DNA of 64,000 nt from Xanthomonas sp. DAR 34887. GTDB lineage: Bacteria; Pseudomonadota; Gammaproteobacteria; Xanthomonadales; Xanthomonadaceae. Below are positions 56,797-64,000 of this stretch, piece after piece. Positions within the stretch are counted from its first letter, which is position 1. The number at the start of each line of letters is the position of its first letter. The stretch spans positions 1,341,001-1,405,000 of the forward strand of contig NZ_CP162490.1 of the NCBI RefSeq assembly GCF_041245805.1, written 5' to 3'. The translations under genes were made by a program, and so were the position numbers. The notes under the pieces were generated by a model. It did no database searches. It was not told the origin of the DNA and saw only the letters and a program-made list of their open reading frames with translations.

Positions 56797-58920
56797 TCAG
56801 AAGCGGTATTCCAGGCCGAGGGTGACGCTGCGTCCCGGCGCCGGCTGCCGGCCCCACGGGCTGGTGTCGATGCCGCGGTACCAGTACTTGCGGTCGAACA
56901 GGTTGTTCACCGCCAGCGAGGCGCTGAGCTTGCCGCTGTCGCGCTCGCTGAGCACCTGGCTCAACTGCGCGTTCCAGACCCAGTACGCCGGCAATTCGCC
57001 GACCGAGCCGATCGCGTTTTCCTGCACGGTATTGGCGGCGTCGCTGAAGGCGCGGCTGAAGTAATAGCCGGACACGGCGACAGTGGTGTGACCGGGCTGA
57101 TAGGCCGCGCCAAGGCTGAGCTGGTTGCGCGAGGTGTAGGGCACCAGCTTGCCGTCGTAGGTGCCCGATTCCTGGCGCGCGTCCAGGTAGGCGTAGCCGG
57201 CGTTGAGGATCAGCGCGCGCAGTTGCGCCGGACTCCACTGCAGTTCCACTTCGCCGCCTTGATGGCGGGTCTTACCGAGGTTGCGGTAGGTGCGGGTGGT
57301 GTTGTCGAGCTGGATCTGCTGGTCGAAATCGATCAGGTAGCCGCCGAACTGCACGCGGGTGCGGTCGTTGGGCTGGTAGCGCGCGCCGGCCTCGTAGTTC
57401 CAGGCCAGTTCCGCGTCGAGATTGTCGCCGTAGATGATCTGGGTGACCTGCGGCGCGCGCAGCGAGCGTTGCCCGTCGGCGTACAGGTACCACTGCGGCG
57501 TGGCCTGGAAACCGATGGTCAGCCCGGGCAGGACGTCGCTGGTCTTGTTGCGCGTGCTGACGCCGCTGGCGAGGTTGTAATAGCGCGAATCCACCCGTTC
57601 GTAGCGCAGCCCGGGGGTGATGGTGATGCGGTCGTCGGCCAACCCGATCGCATCGCTGACGTAGGCGGCGGCGCCGCGGTCCTTGAAGCGCCAGTCGCGC
57701 ACCAGGGTGTACAGCCCGTCGCTCAGCCGCGTGTTGCCGACCAGAAAATCGATGTCCTCGCTGATCGCGCGCGCGCCGACGGTCCACTGCTGGCTCACCG
57801 CGCCGGCGTCCATCTTCCAGCTCAGCCGCGGCTCGCTGCCATAGACCTTGAAATCGCGCGGCGCGCTCTGCCGCAATTGCGGCGGCAGATCCGCACGCCA
57901 GGTCTCGCTGGACGCCGAACGCATGCCGACGACGAAGTTGCGGCTGCTGCGCGCGCTGAAGTTGCTCCAGTCCAGGCGCAGGTCCTGGAACGGGCCCAGG
58001 TCGCCGAAGTCCTGCTGATAGACCAGCGAGGCGCGTGTGGTGCGGCCGGTGAATTCATCCAGCGGCCGTGTCGACTGGCGCGGATCGCGCAGATAGTCGG
58101 CGGTGGACAAGGCGCCGGCCATGTCCATGTCGGCCACGTAGCGCTGCACGCTGGCCTTGAGCAGCTTGTCCGGCGCCAGCCACCATTCGGCGCGCAGGCG
58201 CAGGTTCTTGATGTCGGTATCGCTGTGCTCGCGCCAGTACTCGCCCTTGGTCCAATTGGCATCCAGCTGCAGGCCGAACGTCTCGCTGGCGTAGCCGCCG
58301 GTGCTGATCGCGGTGTCGCTCAGGTAATGCCCGGCGCCGCCGGCGGTGACTTTCTGGCCGAGGGTGGTGGTCCAGGCCGTGGGAATGTCCGGACTGATCA
58401 GGTTGATCACGCCGCCGACGTTGTTGGGGCCGTACTGCACCGCCGCGCCGCCGCGCACGATGTCGATGCGGTCGACCTGGTTCAGGCCGACCGGAAACAG
58501 CGACAGGCTGGTCTGCCCGTATGGCGCCAGGGCCAGCGGAATGCCGTCCTCGAGCACCTGCACGCGGCCGCTGCGGCTTTCGTACAGGCCGCGCAGCATG
58601 ATCTGCGGCAACGCGCCGGTGCCGGTTTCGTCGAACACCTTGATCCCCGGCACGCGCTGCAGCGCGTCGTCCAGCGAGCGGTTGGCGCCGTTGCGCAGCT
58701 GCGCGTTGTCGATCACCTGGCGGCTGCCGGCGTAGTGCTGCACGTCCTGCACGGTGGAGCGGCCGAGCAGGCTGCCCTGCACCTGCACGGTGTCCAGCTG
58801 GCGGATCCGCGCGGCCGCGTCCTGTGGATCCTGCGCCTCCTGGGCGATGGCCGCGGACGGGGCGAGCAGGGCGAGGCCAACGGCGGCGGCCAGCAACGAG
58901 GGGCAAAACGAAACGATCAA
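56797..58920 (-). CDS. xsuA: FecA-like TonB-dependent ferric-siderophore receptor
   Basis: 707 residues; outer-membrane uptake channel for the ferric form of the product of this operon. Signal peptide to APSAAIAQE, TonB box-like LDTVQVQGS, plug LDDALQRVPGIKVFDETGTGALPQIMLRGLYESRSGRVQVLEDGIPLALAPYGQ, which closely resembles the ferric-citrate receptor FecA. GAAVQYGPNNVGGVINL follows, and the protein ends in LEYRF. No FecA N-terminal signalling domain is present. It follows the aldolase gene after 25 bp. Confidence 0.9.
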   Translation of the reverse strand: MIVSFCPSLLAAAVGLALLAPSAAIAQEAQDPQDAAARIRQLDTVQVQGSLLGRSTVQDVQHYAGSRQVIDNAQLRNGANRSLDDALQRVPGIKVFDETGTGALPQIMLRGLYESRSGRVQVLEDGIPLALAPYGQTSLSLFPVGLNQVDRIDIVRGGAAVQYGPNNVGGVINLISPDIPTAWTTTLGQKVTAGGAGHYLSDTAISTGGYASETFGLQLDANWTKGEYWREHSDTDIKNLRLRAEWWLAPDKLLKASVQRYVADMDMAGALSTADYLRDPRQSTRPLDEFTGRTTRASLVYQQDFGDLGPFQDLRLDWSNFSARSSRNFVVGMRSASSETWRADLPPQLRQSAPRDFKVYGSEPRLSWKMDAGAVSQQWTVGARAISEDIDFLVGNTRLSDGLYTLVRDWRFKDRGAAAYVSDAIGLADDRITITPGLRYERVDSRYYNLASGVSTRNKTSDVLPGLTIGFQATPQWYLYADGQRSLRAPQVTQIIYGDNLDAELAWNYEAGARYQPNDRTRVQFGGYLIDFDQQIQLDNTTRTYRNLGKTRHQGGEVELQWSPAQLRALILNAGYAYLDARQESGTYDGKLVPYTSRNQLSLGAAYQPGHTTVAVSGYYFSRAFSDAANTVQENAIGSVGELPAYWVWNAQLSQVLSERDSGKLSASLAVNNLFDRKYWYRGIDTSPWGRQPAPGRSVTLGLEYRF

Positions 58921-58945
58921 GGCGACGACTCCGGAGAACGAAAGA

Positions 58946-59677
58946 TCAGGACGCGCGCAGTTCGGCGGCGTGCTGGCGCAGCGCGGACTGCAGCAACGCG
59001 CGGTCTTCGCCGGCGAACAGCCACTGCAGGTTCGCCTGCGCCAGCCAGTGCCGGCGTTGCGCCGCGTCGCGCGGGTTGGGGCAGAAGGGAATGCCGGCGT
59101 CGCGGCAGGCCGCGGCGATCGCCAGCAGCTGTGCCCACACCTGCGGATGGGTCGGCTGCGGGCCGACGCCCAGATCCAGCGCCAGGTCGAGCGCGCCTTC
59201 CATTACCAGCGACACCCCCGGCACCTGCAGGATCTGCGGCAGCGCGCGCACGCCGGCGGCGCTTTCGATCATCGGCACCACCCGCAGCGTGTGCCGGCTG
59301 CGTTCGATGTAGTCGGCCAGCGCGAGACTGCCGAAGCCGGTGACGCGGCCGCCGCAGATGCCGCGCCGGCCATGCGGCGGAAAGTGCGCGGCAGCGACCG
59401 CGCGCTCGGCCTGCTCGGCGCTGTCCAGCCCGGCCAGCACCACGCCGCGCGCGCCGGCATCGAGCACCCGGCCGATCAGTTTGGCGTCGACCTCGGGCAC
59501 GCGCACCCAGGCCTCGCAGCCGCCCAGTTCGCAGGCGCGGATCGCGTGTTCCAGTTCCGCCGGCGAGCGCAGCACGTGCTCCAGGTCGAGCACCGCGAAG
59601 TCGTAGCCGAGGTGGCCGAACATCTCGCACAGCAACGGGCTGGGCACCGAATTGAGCAACCCGATCTTGCAAGCCAT
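58946..59677 (-). CDS. HpcH/HpaI aldolase-family enzyme heading the siderophore operon
   Basis: 243 residues from ATG 59677; the frame is open to a TTG at 59710. TIM barrel with FAVLDLEHVLRS near the N-terminus, VVLAGLDSAEQAERAV, RGICGGRVTGFG, and the metal-binding Glu (VVPMIESAAGV) and Asp (MEGALDLALDLG). SbnG of the staphyloferrin B cluster is a HpcH/HpaI-fold enzyme that makes citrate from oxaloacetate and acetyl-CoA. By position this gene may feed citrate to the NIS synthetases. That role is inference; a housekeeping aldolase is the alternative. Confidence 0.85.
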   Translation of the reverse strand: MACKIGLLNSVPSPLLCEMFGHLGYDFAVLDLEHVLRSPAELEHAIRACELGGCEAWVRVPEVDAKLIGRVLDAGARGVVLAGLDSAEQAERAVAAAHFPPHGRRGICGGRVTGFGSLALADYIERSRHTLRVVPMIESAAGVRALPQILQVPGVSLVMEGALDLALDLGVGPQPTHPQVWAQLLAIAAACRDAGIPFCPNPRDAAQRRHWLAQANLQWLFAGEDRALLQSALRQHAAELRAS

Positions 59678-59718
59678 GGGGGGCGAGCGGGGCTGGGGAA
59701 GGGGCTGCAATCCTGGCC

Positions 59719-59740
59719 TAAACGATAATGATTATCAAGT
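59719..59740 (-). promoter_or_regulatory. Fur box of the siderophore operon
   Basis: AACGATAATGATTATCAAG around 59721-59739, containing the near-perfect dyad GATAATGATTATC (59724-59736), matches the Fur consensus GATAATGATAATCATTATC closely. On the minus strand TTGATA within it could be a -35, with CAGGAT 17 bp on as a weak -10. It lies 45 bp upstream of the aldolase start and predicts iron repression of the whole operon. Confidence 0.88.
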
Positions 59741-59894
59741 AGGTTGAGGCCGCCGCCGCTGCATTCGTGTAGACGCTTTTTGTGCGCAGGTGCCGCTTCG
59801 CCGACAGCTCATCAGAATGAAATGTCGGCCGACTTCGCCGTCCTTCGAGCGTGGCCCATGCCCCGTTTCCGGATCCCGAGTCCCGGGTCACGGG

Positions 59895-61589
59895 TCACGG
59901 GTCACGCCCGTACGGCACCGCGCTGCGCAACTGCCGGTACGGCGGCGTCGCCATCACCATCTCGGCCAGCGAATAGGCCAACTCGCGCTCGGCCATCACC
60001 GTGCCGTCGGCGCCGTGCTCGAGCAGGTGCTTGACCTCGGCATCGCTGTGCGCGCGGGCCAGCAGGGTCAGTCCCGGATTCAGCGCACGCAGCTTGGCCA
60101 GGGCCTCGCCGGCCTCCAGCGGCTGCGGGATCGCCAGGATCGCGATCTTGGCCTTCTCCGGATGCGCCTCGGCCAAGACCCGGTCGGCGGCGGCGCTGCC
60201 GCGGATGCCGGGAATGCCGTCGGCATGCGCGCGTTCCACGTGCTCGCGGTTGTCGTCGATCACCAGCACCGGCACGCCGCGCTCGCGCAGCACCGCGGCC
60301 AGCGTGCTGCCGACCCGGCCGTAGCCGATCACGATGGCGTGGTCTGCCAAGTCCAGCGACGGGCCTGGCGGCAGTTCCGGCTCCACCGTCACCGGCGCCT
60401 CCACGGCTTGGCGCGCCTGCCAGCGGTCCAGCCAGGTGAACAGCAGCGGGTTGGCGATGATCGACAGCAGCGCGCCGGCCAGGATCAGGTCGCGCCCGGT
60501 TTCGGGCAGGATCGCCAGGCTGACCCCGAGCCCGGCCAGGATGAAGGAGAACTCGCCGATCTGCGCCAGGCTGGTGGAGATGGTCAGGGCGATGCCGGTG
60601 GGATGGCCGAACGCGCGCACGATGACGAACGCGGCCAGCGACTTGCCGACGGTGATGGTCAGGAACGTGGCCAGCACCTGCCACGGATGCTCGAGCAGGA
60701 TGTGCGGGTCGAACAGCATGCCCACCGAGACGAAGAACAGCACCGCGAACGCATCGCGCAGCGGCAGCGAATCGTTGGCGGCCTTGTGGCTGAGTTCCGA
60801 TTCCTTCAGCAGCATGCCGGCGAAGAACGCGCCGAGCGCGAACGACACCCCGAACAGGGTCGCCGAGCCGAATGCCACGCCCAGCGCGATCGCCAGCACC
60901 GACAGCGTGAACAGCTCGCGCGAGCCGGTCGCGGCGACCTTCTCCAACACCCACGGGATCGCGCGGCGGCCGACCACCAGCATCACCACCACGAACGCGG
61001 CCATCTTCAGCAGGGTGATGCCCAGCGCGCCGAGGATCGCGCCGGTGCCCGCGCCCTTGCCGCCGAGCGCGTCGGCCAGCGCCGGCAGCAGCACCAGCGC
61101 CAGCACCATCACCAGATCCTCGACGATCAGCCAGCCCACCGCGATGCGCCCGCGCAGGGTTTCCAGCAGGCGCCGTTCCTCCATCGCGCGCAGCAGCACC
61201 ACGGTGCTGGCCACCGACAGCGCCAGGCCGAACACCAGCCCGTGCAGGGTCGGCCAGCCCATGCTCCAGGCCAGGCCCCAGCCGAGCAGGGTGGCGACCG
61301 CGATCTGCGCCAGTGCGCCGGGGATCGCGATCCATTTCACTTCCATCAGGTCTTCGAGCGAGAAATGCAGGCCGACGCCGAACATCAGCAGCATCACCCC
61401 CAGTTCCGACAACTGGTTGGCCAGCGCCTGGTCGGCGACGAAGCCGGGAGTGAACGGACCGACGCAGATGCCGGCCACCAGATAGCCGACCAGCGGCGAG
61501 AGCTTGATGCGGTGGGCGAGGGCGCCGAGCACGAAGGCGAGGGCGAGCCCGACCGCGATGATGTCGATGAGACTGGTGTCGTGATGCAT
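59895..61589 (-). CDS. Kef/YbaL-type K+ or Na+/H+ antiporter with RCK domain
   Basis: 564 residues. About 12 helices (VLGALAHRIKLSPLVGYLVAGICVGPF, MFGVGLHFSLEDL, SVASTVVLLRAMEE, GWLIVEDLVMVLALVLLP, FGVSFALGAFFAGMLL) and a cytoplasmic RCK_N/TrkA-N domain with VIGYGRVGSTLAAVL, a nucleotide-binding Rossmann motif. This is the YbaL subgroup. It lacks the KefB/C glutathione-regulated pattern as far as can be seen. Its stop codon lies in three tandem GGGTCAC copies. Start ATG 61589. Confidence 0.92.
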   Translation of the reverse strand: MHHDTSLIDIIAVGLALAFVLGALAHRIKLSPLVGYLVAGICVGPFTPGFVADQALANQLSELGVMLLMFGVGLHFSLEDLMEVKWIAIPGALAQIAVATLLGWGLAWSMGWPTLHGLVFGLALSVASTVVLLRAMEERRLLETLRGRIAVGWLIVEDLVMVLALVLLPALADALGGKGAGTGAILGALGITLLKMAAFVVVMLVVGRRAIPWVLEKVAATGSRELFTLSVLAIALGVAFGSATLFGVSFALGAFFAGMLLKESELSHKAANDSLPLRDAFAVLFFVSVGMLFDPHILLEHPWQVLATFLTITVGKSLAAFVIVRAFGHPTGIALTISTSLAQIGEFSFILAGLGVSLAILPETGRDLILAGALLSIIANPLLFTWLDRWQARQAVEAPVTVEPELPPGPSLDLADHAIVIGYGRVGSTLAAVLRERGVPVLVIDDNREHVERAHADGIPGIRGSAAADRVLAEAHPEKAKIAILAIPQPLEAGEALAKLRALNPGLTLLARAHSDAEVKHLLEHGADGTVMAERELAYSLAEMVMATPPYRQLRSAVPYGRDP

Positions 61590-62245
61590 GCAGATCCGCG
61601 GAACAAGATTGCTGGGAGTGTGGCCGATGCGGCTTTTATCGGCAAATCAGGGTGTTGGCCTCGCGCGGGGCATGCCGGTCGGGCGCTTCATGGCCCGATT
61701 ACCGGATCCGCGCGCCGCGCCGTTTGCTTGCACACCCGGGGAGGGGCCGCGTCCGATCGCCTCGCGACGATGTCGCTGCTGGAGGCCGGTAGCCAGTACG
61801 ATCTGCGCTGCACTCGGGCGATGCAGCGCGCGTCGGGGGCAGGTCGGGTCGGGCGCTTAGGCAGGACATGCGTCGCGTTCCCAGTTCCCTCGGCTCCGCC
61901 GCCTTTGCCGAGTGTCGGCGGCTCCGTCCGATTGTAGTCAAGCCGCGCCGCTCCGACAAAACACCGACATCGCCGCCGCCTTGCCGCTGCAAACGCTCGT
62001 GTGTCAGGCCGCAAGCCAATGCTGGCGGCACTCTCACGGATGCGTGATACGCGAAACCGGCAAAATTGCGCGCGTCTGGAACCACGCCGAATGAGATGCG
62101 GGTCCCAGCATCTCCGAAATCTCCTCAAACCCCCGCCGCGCAAGGCGTTGCCGCCGTATTGCGCTGCGCAAACTGTCTACTGTGCGCGCTTGCGCCGTAC
62201 TGTATGTTTGCGCCAATCGGGCATCCTGCCAAGGATCAAGGTGGC
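61590..62245. other. 656-bp intergenic region, nothing recognised
   Basis: Divergent gap between the antiporter and the MASE1 gene. Open frames here are short, Arg-rich and lack family features. A CCGCCG...CGGCGG dyad near 61904-61922 may be structural. No RNA gene or repeat of the dispersed classes seen. Confidence 0.45.
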
Positions 62246-63763
62246 ATGGCTACACTGAAAAAATTCGCTGGCGGCATTCTCCTGAGCGCGGCCTATTGCG
62301 CGCTCTATGTGTTCGCCTGGCATTGGTCCATGGACCAATGGTTCTTGCCTGCCGGCGTGCGTGCGGCGGCATTGCTGTTCCTGCCTTACCGACTCTGGCC
62401 CTACGTCTTCCTGGGTGACGCTGCCGCATTGCTGACGATGCGTCTGCCGATGGCCGACCACGACGGCGTCAGCGAGTTGTGGGCATATCTGAGCCCATTC
62501 GTGGTCGTGCCGGTATTTGCACTGGCGCCGTGGGCGTTCCGCACCCGTTTCGGCGGTTCGTCGGCGGTGCAGCGCTGGCTGCCCTTGCTCGCCGTGGGTC
62601 TGGGGCTGTGGGGTTTGCTGGTCAACAAGGCAATCAATGCCATGTTGGATGGGCCCGCCGCCTTCATCACCCTGGAAACCAGCGTCAGGTATTGGATGGG
62701 TAGCTATCTGGGTATCCTGATGTTCTTCCTGCCGACGCTGCTTTGGCTGCACCGCAAGACCGACAAATCCCTGTCCAGGAAATTGTTGCGCGACTCGGCA
62801 ATTGCAGTTCTCGCTGTGGCCGGCATCTTTGCTCTGGCGATGCGCACACCGGGCTTGCTGCACCAGTTCATCCTGCTGATGCTGTTGGTTCCAGGCGCCT
62901 GGCTCACGCTGACATATGGCTGGCGCGGCGCGGCGGTCGGCGTGGTACTGGCCAACCTGGCGGTCGCAATGTCGCTACCGCGCTCGAACCATGCGGGCGC
63001 TTTCGATCAGCAGACGTTCGATGTGCAGATGCTGGTGGCATTCGCCGCGACCTTGCTGTTCGTGCTTGGCGTGAAAATTTCCAGTGCCTTCCGCCAGGCG
63101 CGGCACTTCGGCTATGCCCAGCAGCAGGCGTTGCAGGTGGCGCAGGCCAGCTACATGTCGGCCGAGCGCACGCTGCGCAACCGGGTGATCGAGTACACCG
63201 ATATCCATACCCATCTCAACAAGCTGCGCCGTGACATCGCCTCCTCGCTGAAGGAGCGTGGCCACTACGCTGCGGCCATGGAGATGAACCGCACCGGGGT
63301 GATCCAGGCGCAGCTGATGGACGACTACGTCGCCGCGCTGTACCCGCTGGACATTGAGACCCATGGACTCTATGGCGCACTGAGCTCCATCGCCTTCGCC
63401 AATGCCTGCGACACCGAGGTGGAGACGCGGCTGCGCGGCGAATCGCGGCAGTTGTCGATCGGTTTGCAACTGGCGGCGTACCGTTGCGTGCTCAATGCGA
63501 TGGAAGTGCTGCCCAGCGGCAGCCGCCACCAGATCACCGCGCGGGTGTGGAAAGCGCGTGGCCGGCGTGGCCTGGTGGTGACGATCGCTGCCGATCCGGA
63601 GCTGCTGGTCGCCAGGAACGCAGCGGACAAGCGCGTGGACGAGATCGAGTGGGAGCTGGCGAGCCGACTGAAAGCCCATGACGGCACCTGCCGGCGCCGT
63701 CATGAGCTGAAGATCAGCTTCCTGGTCTCCGAGCCGTCGGAACGCCGCACCCTCACTTCTTGA
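62246..63763 (+). CDS. MASE1-domain sensor-like protein with degenerate histidine-kinase end
   Basis: 505 residues from ATG 62246 behind AAGG. Eight or so helices (residues about 5-285) form a MASE1-type sensor: AAALLFLPYRLWPYVFLGDAAALL, RYWMGSYLGILMFFLPTLLW, PGAWLTLTYGWRGAAVGVVLANLAVAM. A coiled-coil linker follows (AERTLRNRVIEYTDIHTHLNKLRRDIASSLKERGHY) and a helical/beta C-terminal domain with an N-box-like YRCVLNAMEVLP. No G1/G2 boxes (DxGxG, GxG) or clear phospho-accepting H-box are seen, so catalytic activity is doubtful. Confidence 0.78.
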   Translation: MATLKKFAGGILLSAAYCALYVFAWHWSMDQWFLPAGVRAAALLFLPYRLWPYVFLGDAAALLTMRLPMADHDGVSELWAYLSPFVVVPVFALAPWAFRTRFGGSSAVQRWLPLLAVGLGLWGLLVNKAINAMLDGPAAFITLETSVRYWMGSYLGILMFFLPTLLWLHRKTDKSLSRKLLRDSAIAVLAVAGIFALAMRTPGLLHQFILLMLLVPGAWLTLTYGWRGAAVGVVLANLAVAMSLPRSNHAGAFDQQTFDVQMLVAFAATLLFVLGVKISSAFRQARHFGYAQQQALQVAQASYMSAERTLRNRVIEYTDIHTHLNKLRRDIASSLKERGHYAAAMEMNRTGVIQAQLMDDYVAALYPLDIETHGLYGALSSIAFANACDTEVETRLRGESRQLSIGLQLAAYRCVLNAMEVLPSGSRHQITARVWKARGRRGLVVTIAADPELLVARNAADKRVDEIEWELASRLKAHDGTCRRRHELKISFLVSEPSERRTLTS

Positions 63764-64000
63764 TGGTGACGGTCCAGGCGTCGCCGCTGTTGGTGCTGGC
63801 GCGCTGCACGGTGAAGTAGCGCGCATCGTAGACCACGGTGCCGCGGCTCTGGTCCAGCGTCTCGACGATGCTGACCCGGTCCACATCCTTGCCCATCGGC
63901 GTCACCCAGGCGGTGTTCTCGATGCGTCCGATCGCGCCCCGAACCTGTCCGTTCGCATCGTTGATCTGCAGGTAGGTCACCCCGCTGCGCTCGAACTGGT
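63753..64000 (-). CDS. Hypothetical protein, C-terminal part (5' end outside window)
   Basis: Frame open through the right edge; the visible 82 codons read ..SGVTYLQINDANGQVRGAIGRIEN.. to AWTVTIKK, followed by a stop. It overlaps the end of the MASE1 gene by 11 bp in the opposite direction. Beta-rich and polar, consistent with a secreted protein of unknown family. The GTG at 63980 is internal. Confidence 0.65.
   Translation of the reverse strand, partial: QFERSGVTYLQINDANGQVRGAIGRIENTAWVTPMGKDVDRVSIVETLDQSRGTVVYDARYFTVQRASTNSGDAWTVTIKK

Noticed and set aside
61688..62143. 151-codon minus-strand frame in the gap before the MASE1 gene
   Set aside because: Arg-rich with no ribosome site, signal or family resemblance; codon pattern looks random.

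Overview
The window reads as chromosomal DNA of a GC-rich gammaproteobacterium of the Xanthomonadaceae, most likely Xanthomonas. The evidence is a complete vibrioferrin/xanthoferrin-type siderophore operon (xss), the linked bamD, rluD and pgeF genes, a probable type IV secretion (X-Tfe/X-Tfi) toxin-immunity pair, several TonB-dependent receptors, and many copies of the dispersed TGTAGGAGCGGCTTCAGCCG palindrome and the GGGATTCGGGATTGG repeat. No rRNA, tRNA, CRISPR array, prophage or intact insertion sequence was recognised. Nearly all of the DNA is coding, and the high GC produces long antisense reading frames that were discarded.

Layout. 0-10 kb: a 5'-truncated membrane O-acyltransferase, a PQQ dehydrogenase with an unusual C-terminal anchor, a repeat island holding a MITE-like insertion, nadE, then egtB-egtD (ergothioneine) transcribed away from a PLP enzyme that is a candidate for the missing C-S lyase. 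10-18.5 kb: a repeat array, a two-gene osmoprotectant ABC transporter, a secreted glycosidase-like protein, bamD, and the rluD-pgeF-DUF4166-DCC genes. 18.5-25 kb: a chemoreceptor, membrane glucose-type PQQ dehydrogenase, and the amidase toxin with an overlapping lipoprotein gene. 25-32 kb: an otsB-GH15-otsA trehalose operon and a TonB receptor. 32-46 kb: mixed metabolism and stress genes, including a purine-type permease, a frameshifted secreted protein, GST, clpB behind a sigma-32-like promoter, metY behind a hairpin leader, and a sterol-desaturase-like hydroxylase whose 3' end runs into repeats. 46-49 kb: a divergent SDR/HxlR pair and a divergent AraC/MFS pair. 49.4-59.7 kb: the seven-gene minus-strand siderophore operon under a Fur box. 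60-64 kb: a Kef/YbaL antiporter, a MASE1 sensor-like protein with a degenerate kinase end, and a partial gene.

How it fits together. The siderophore operon appears self-contained. A HpcH/HpaI aldolase-fold enzyme may supply citrate, an ATP-grasp ligase, two NIS synthetases and a PLP decarboxylase build the molecule, an MFS protein exports it and a FecA-like receptor takes it back up. Osmotic and oxidative stress functions are also concentrated here (trehalose, osmoprotectant uptake, ergothioneine, ClpB, GST, Kef). The most notable possibly undescribed system is the amidase at 23609-24640, which has an XVIPCD-like domain at its N-terminus instead of the usual C-terminus and a lipoprotein gene overlapping its 3' end.
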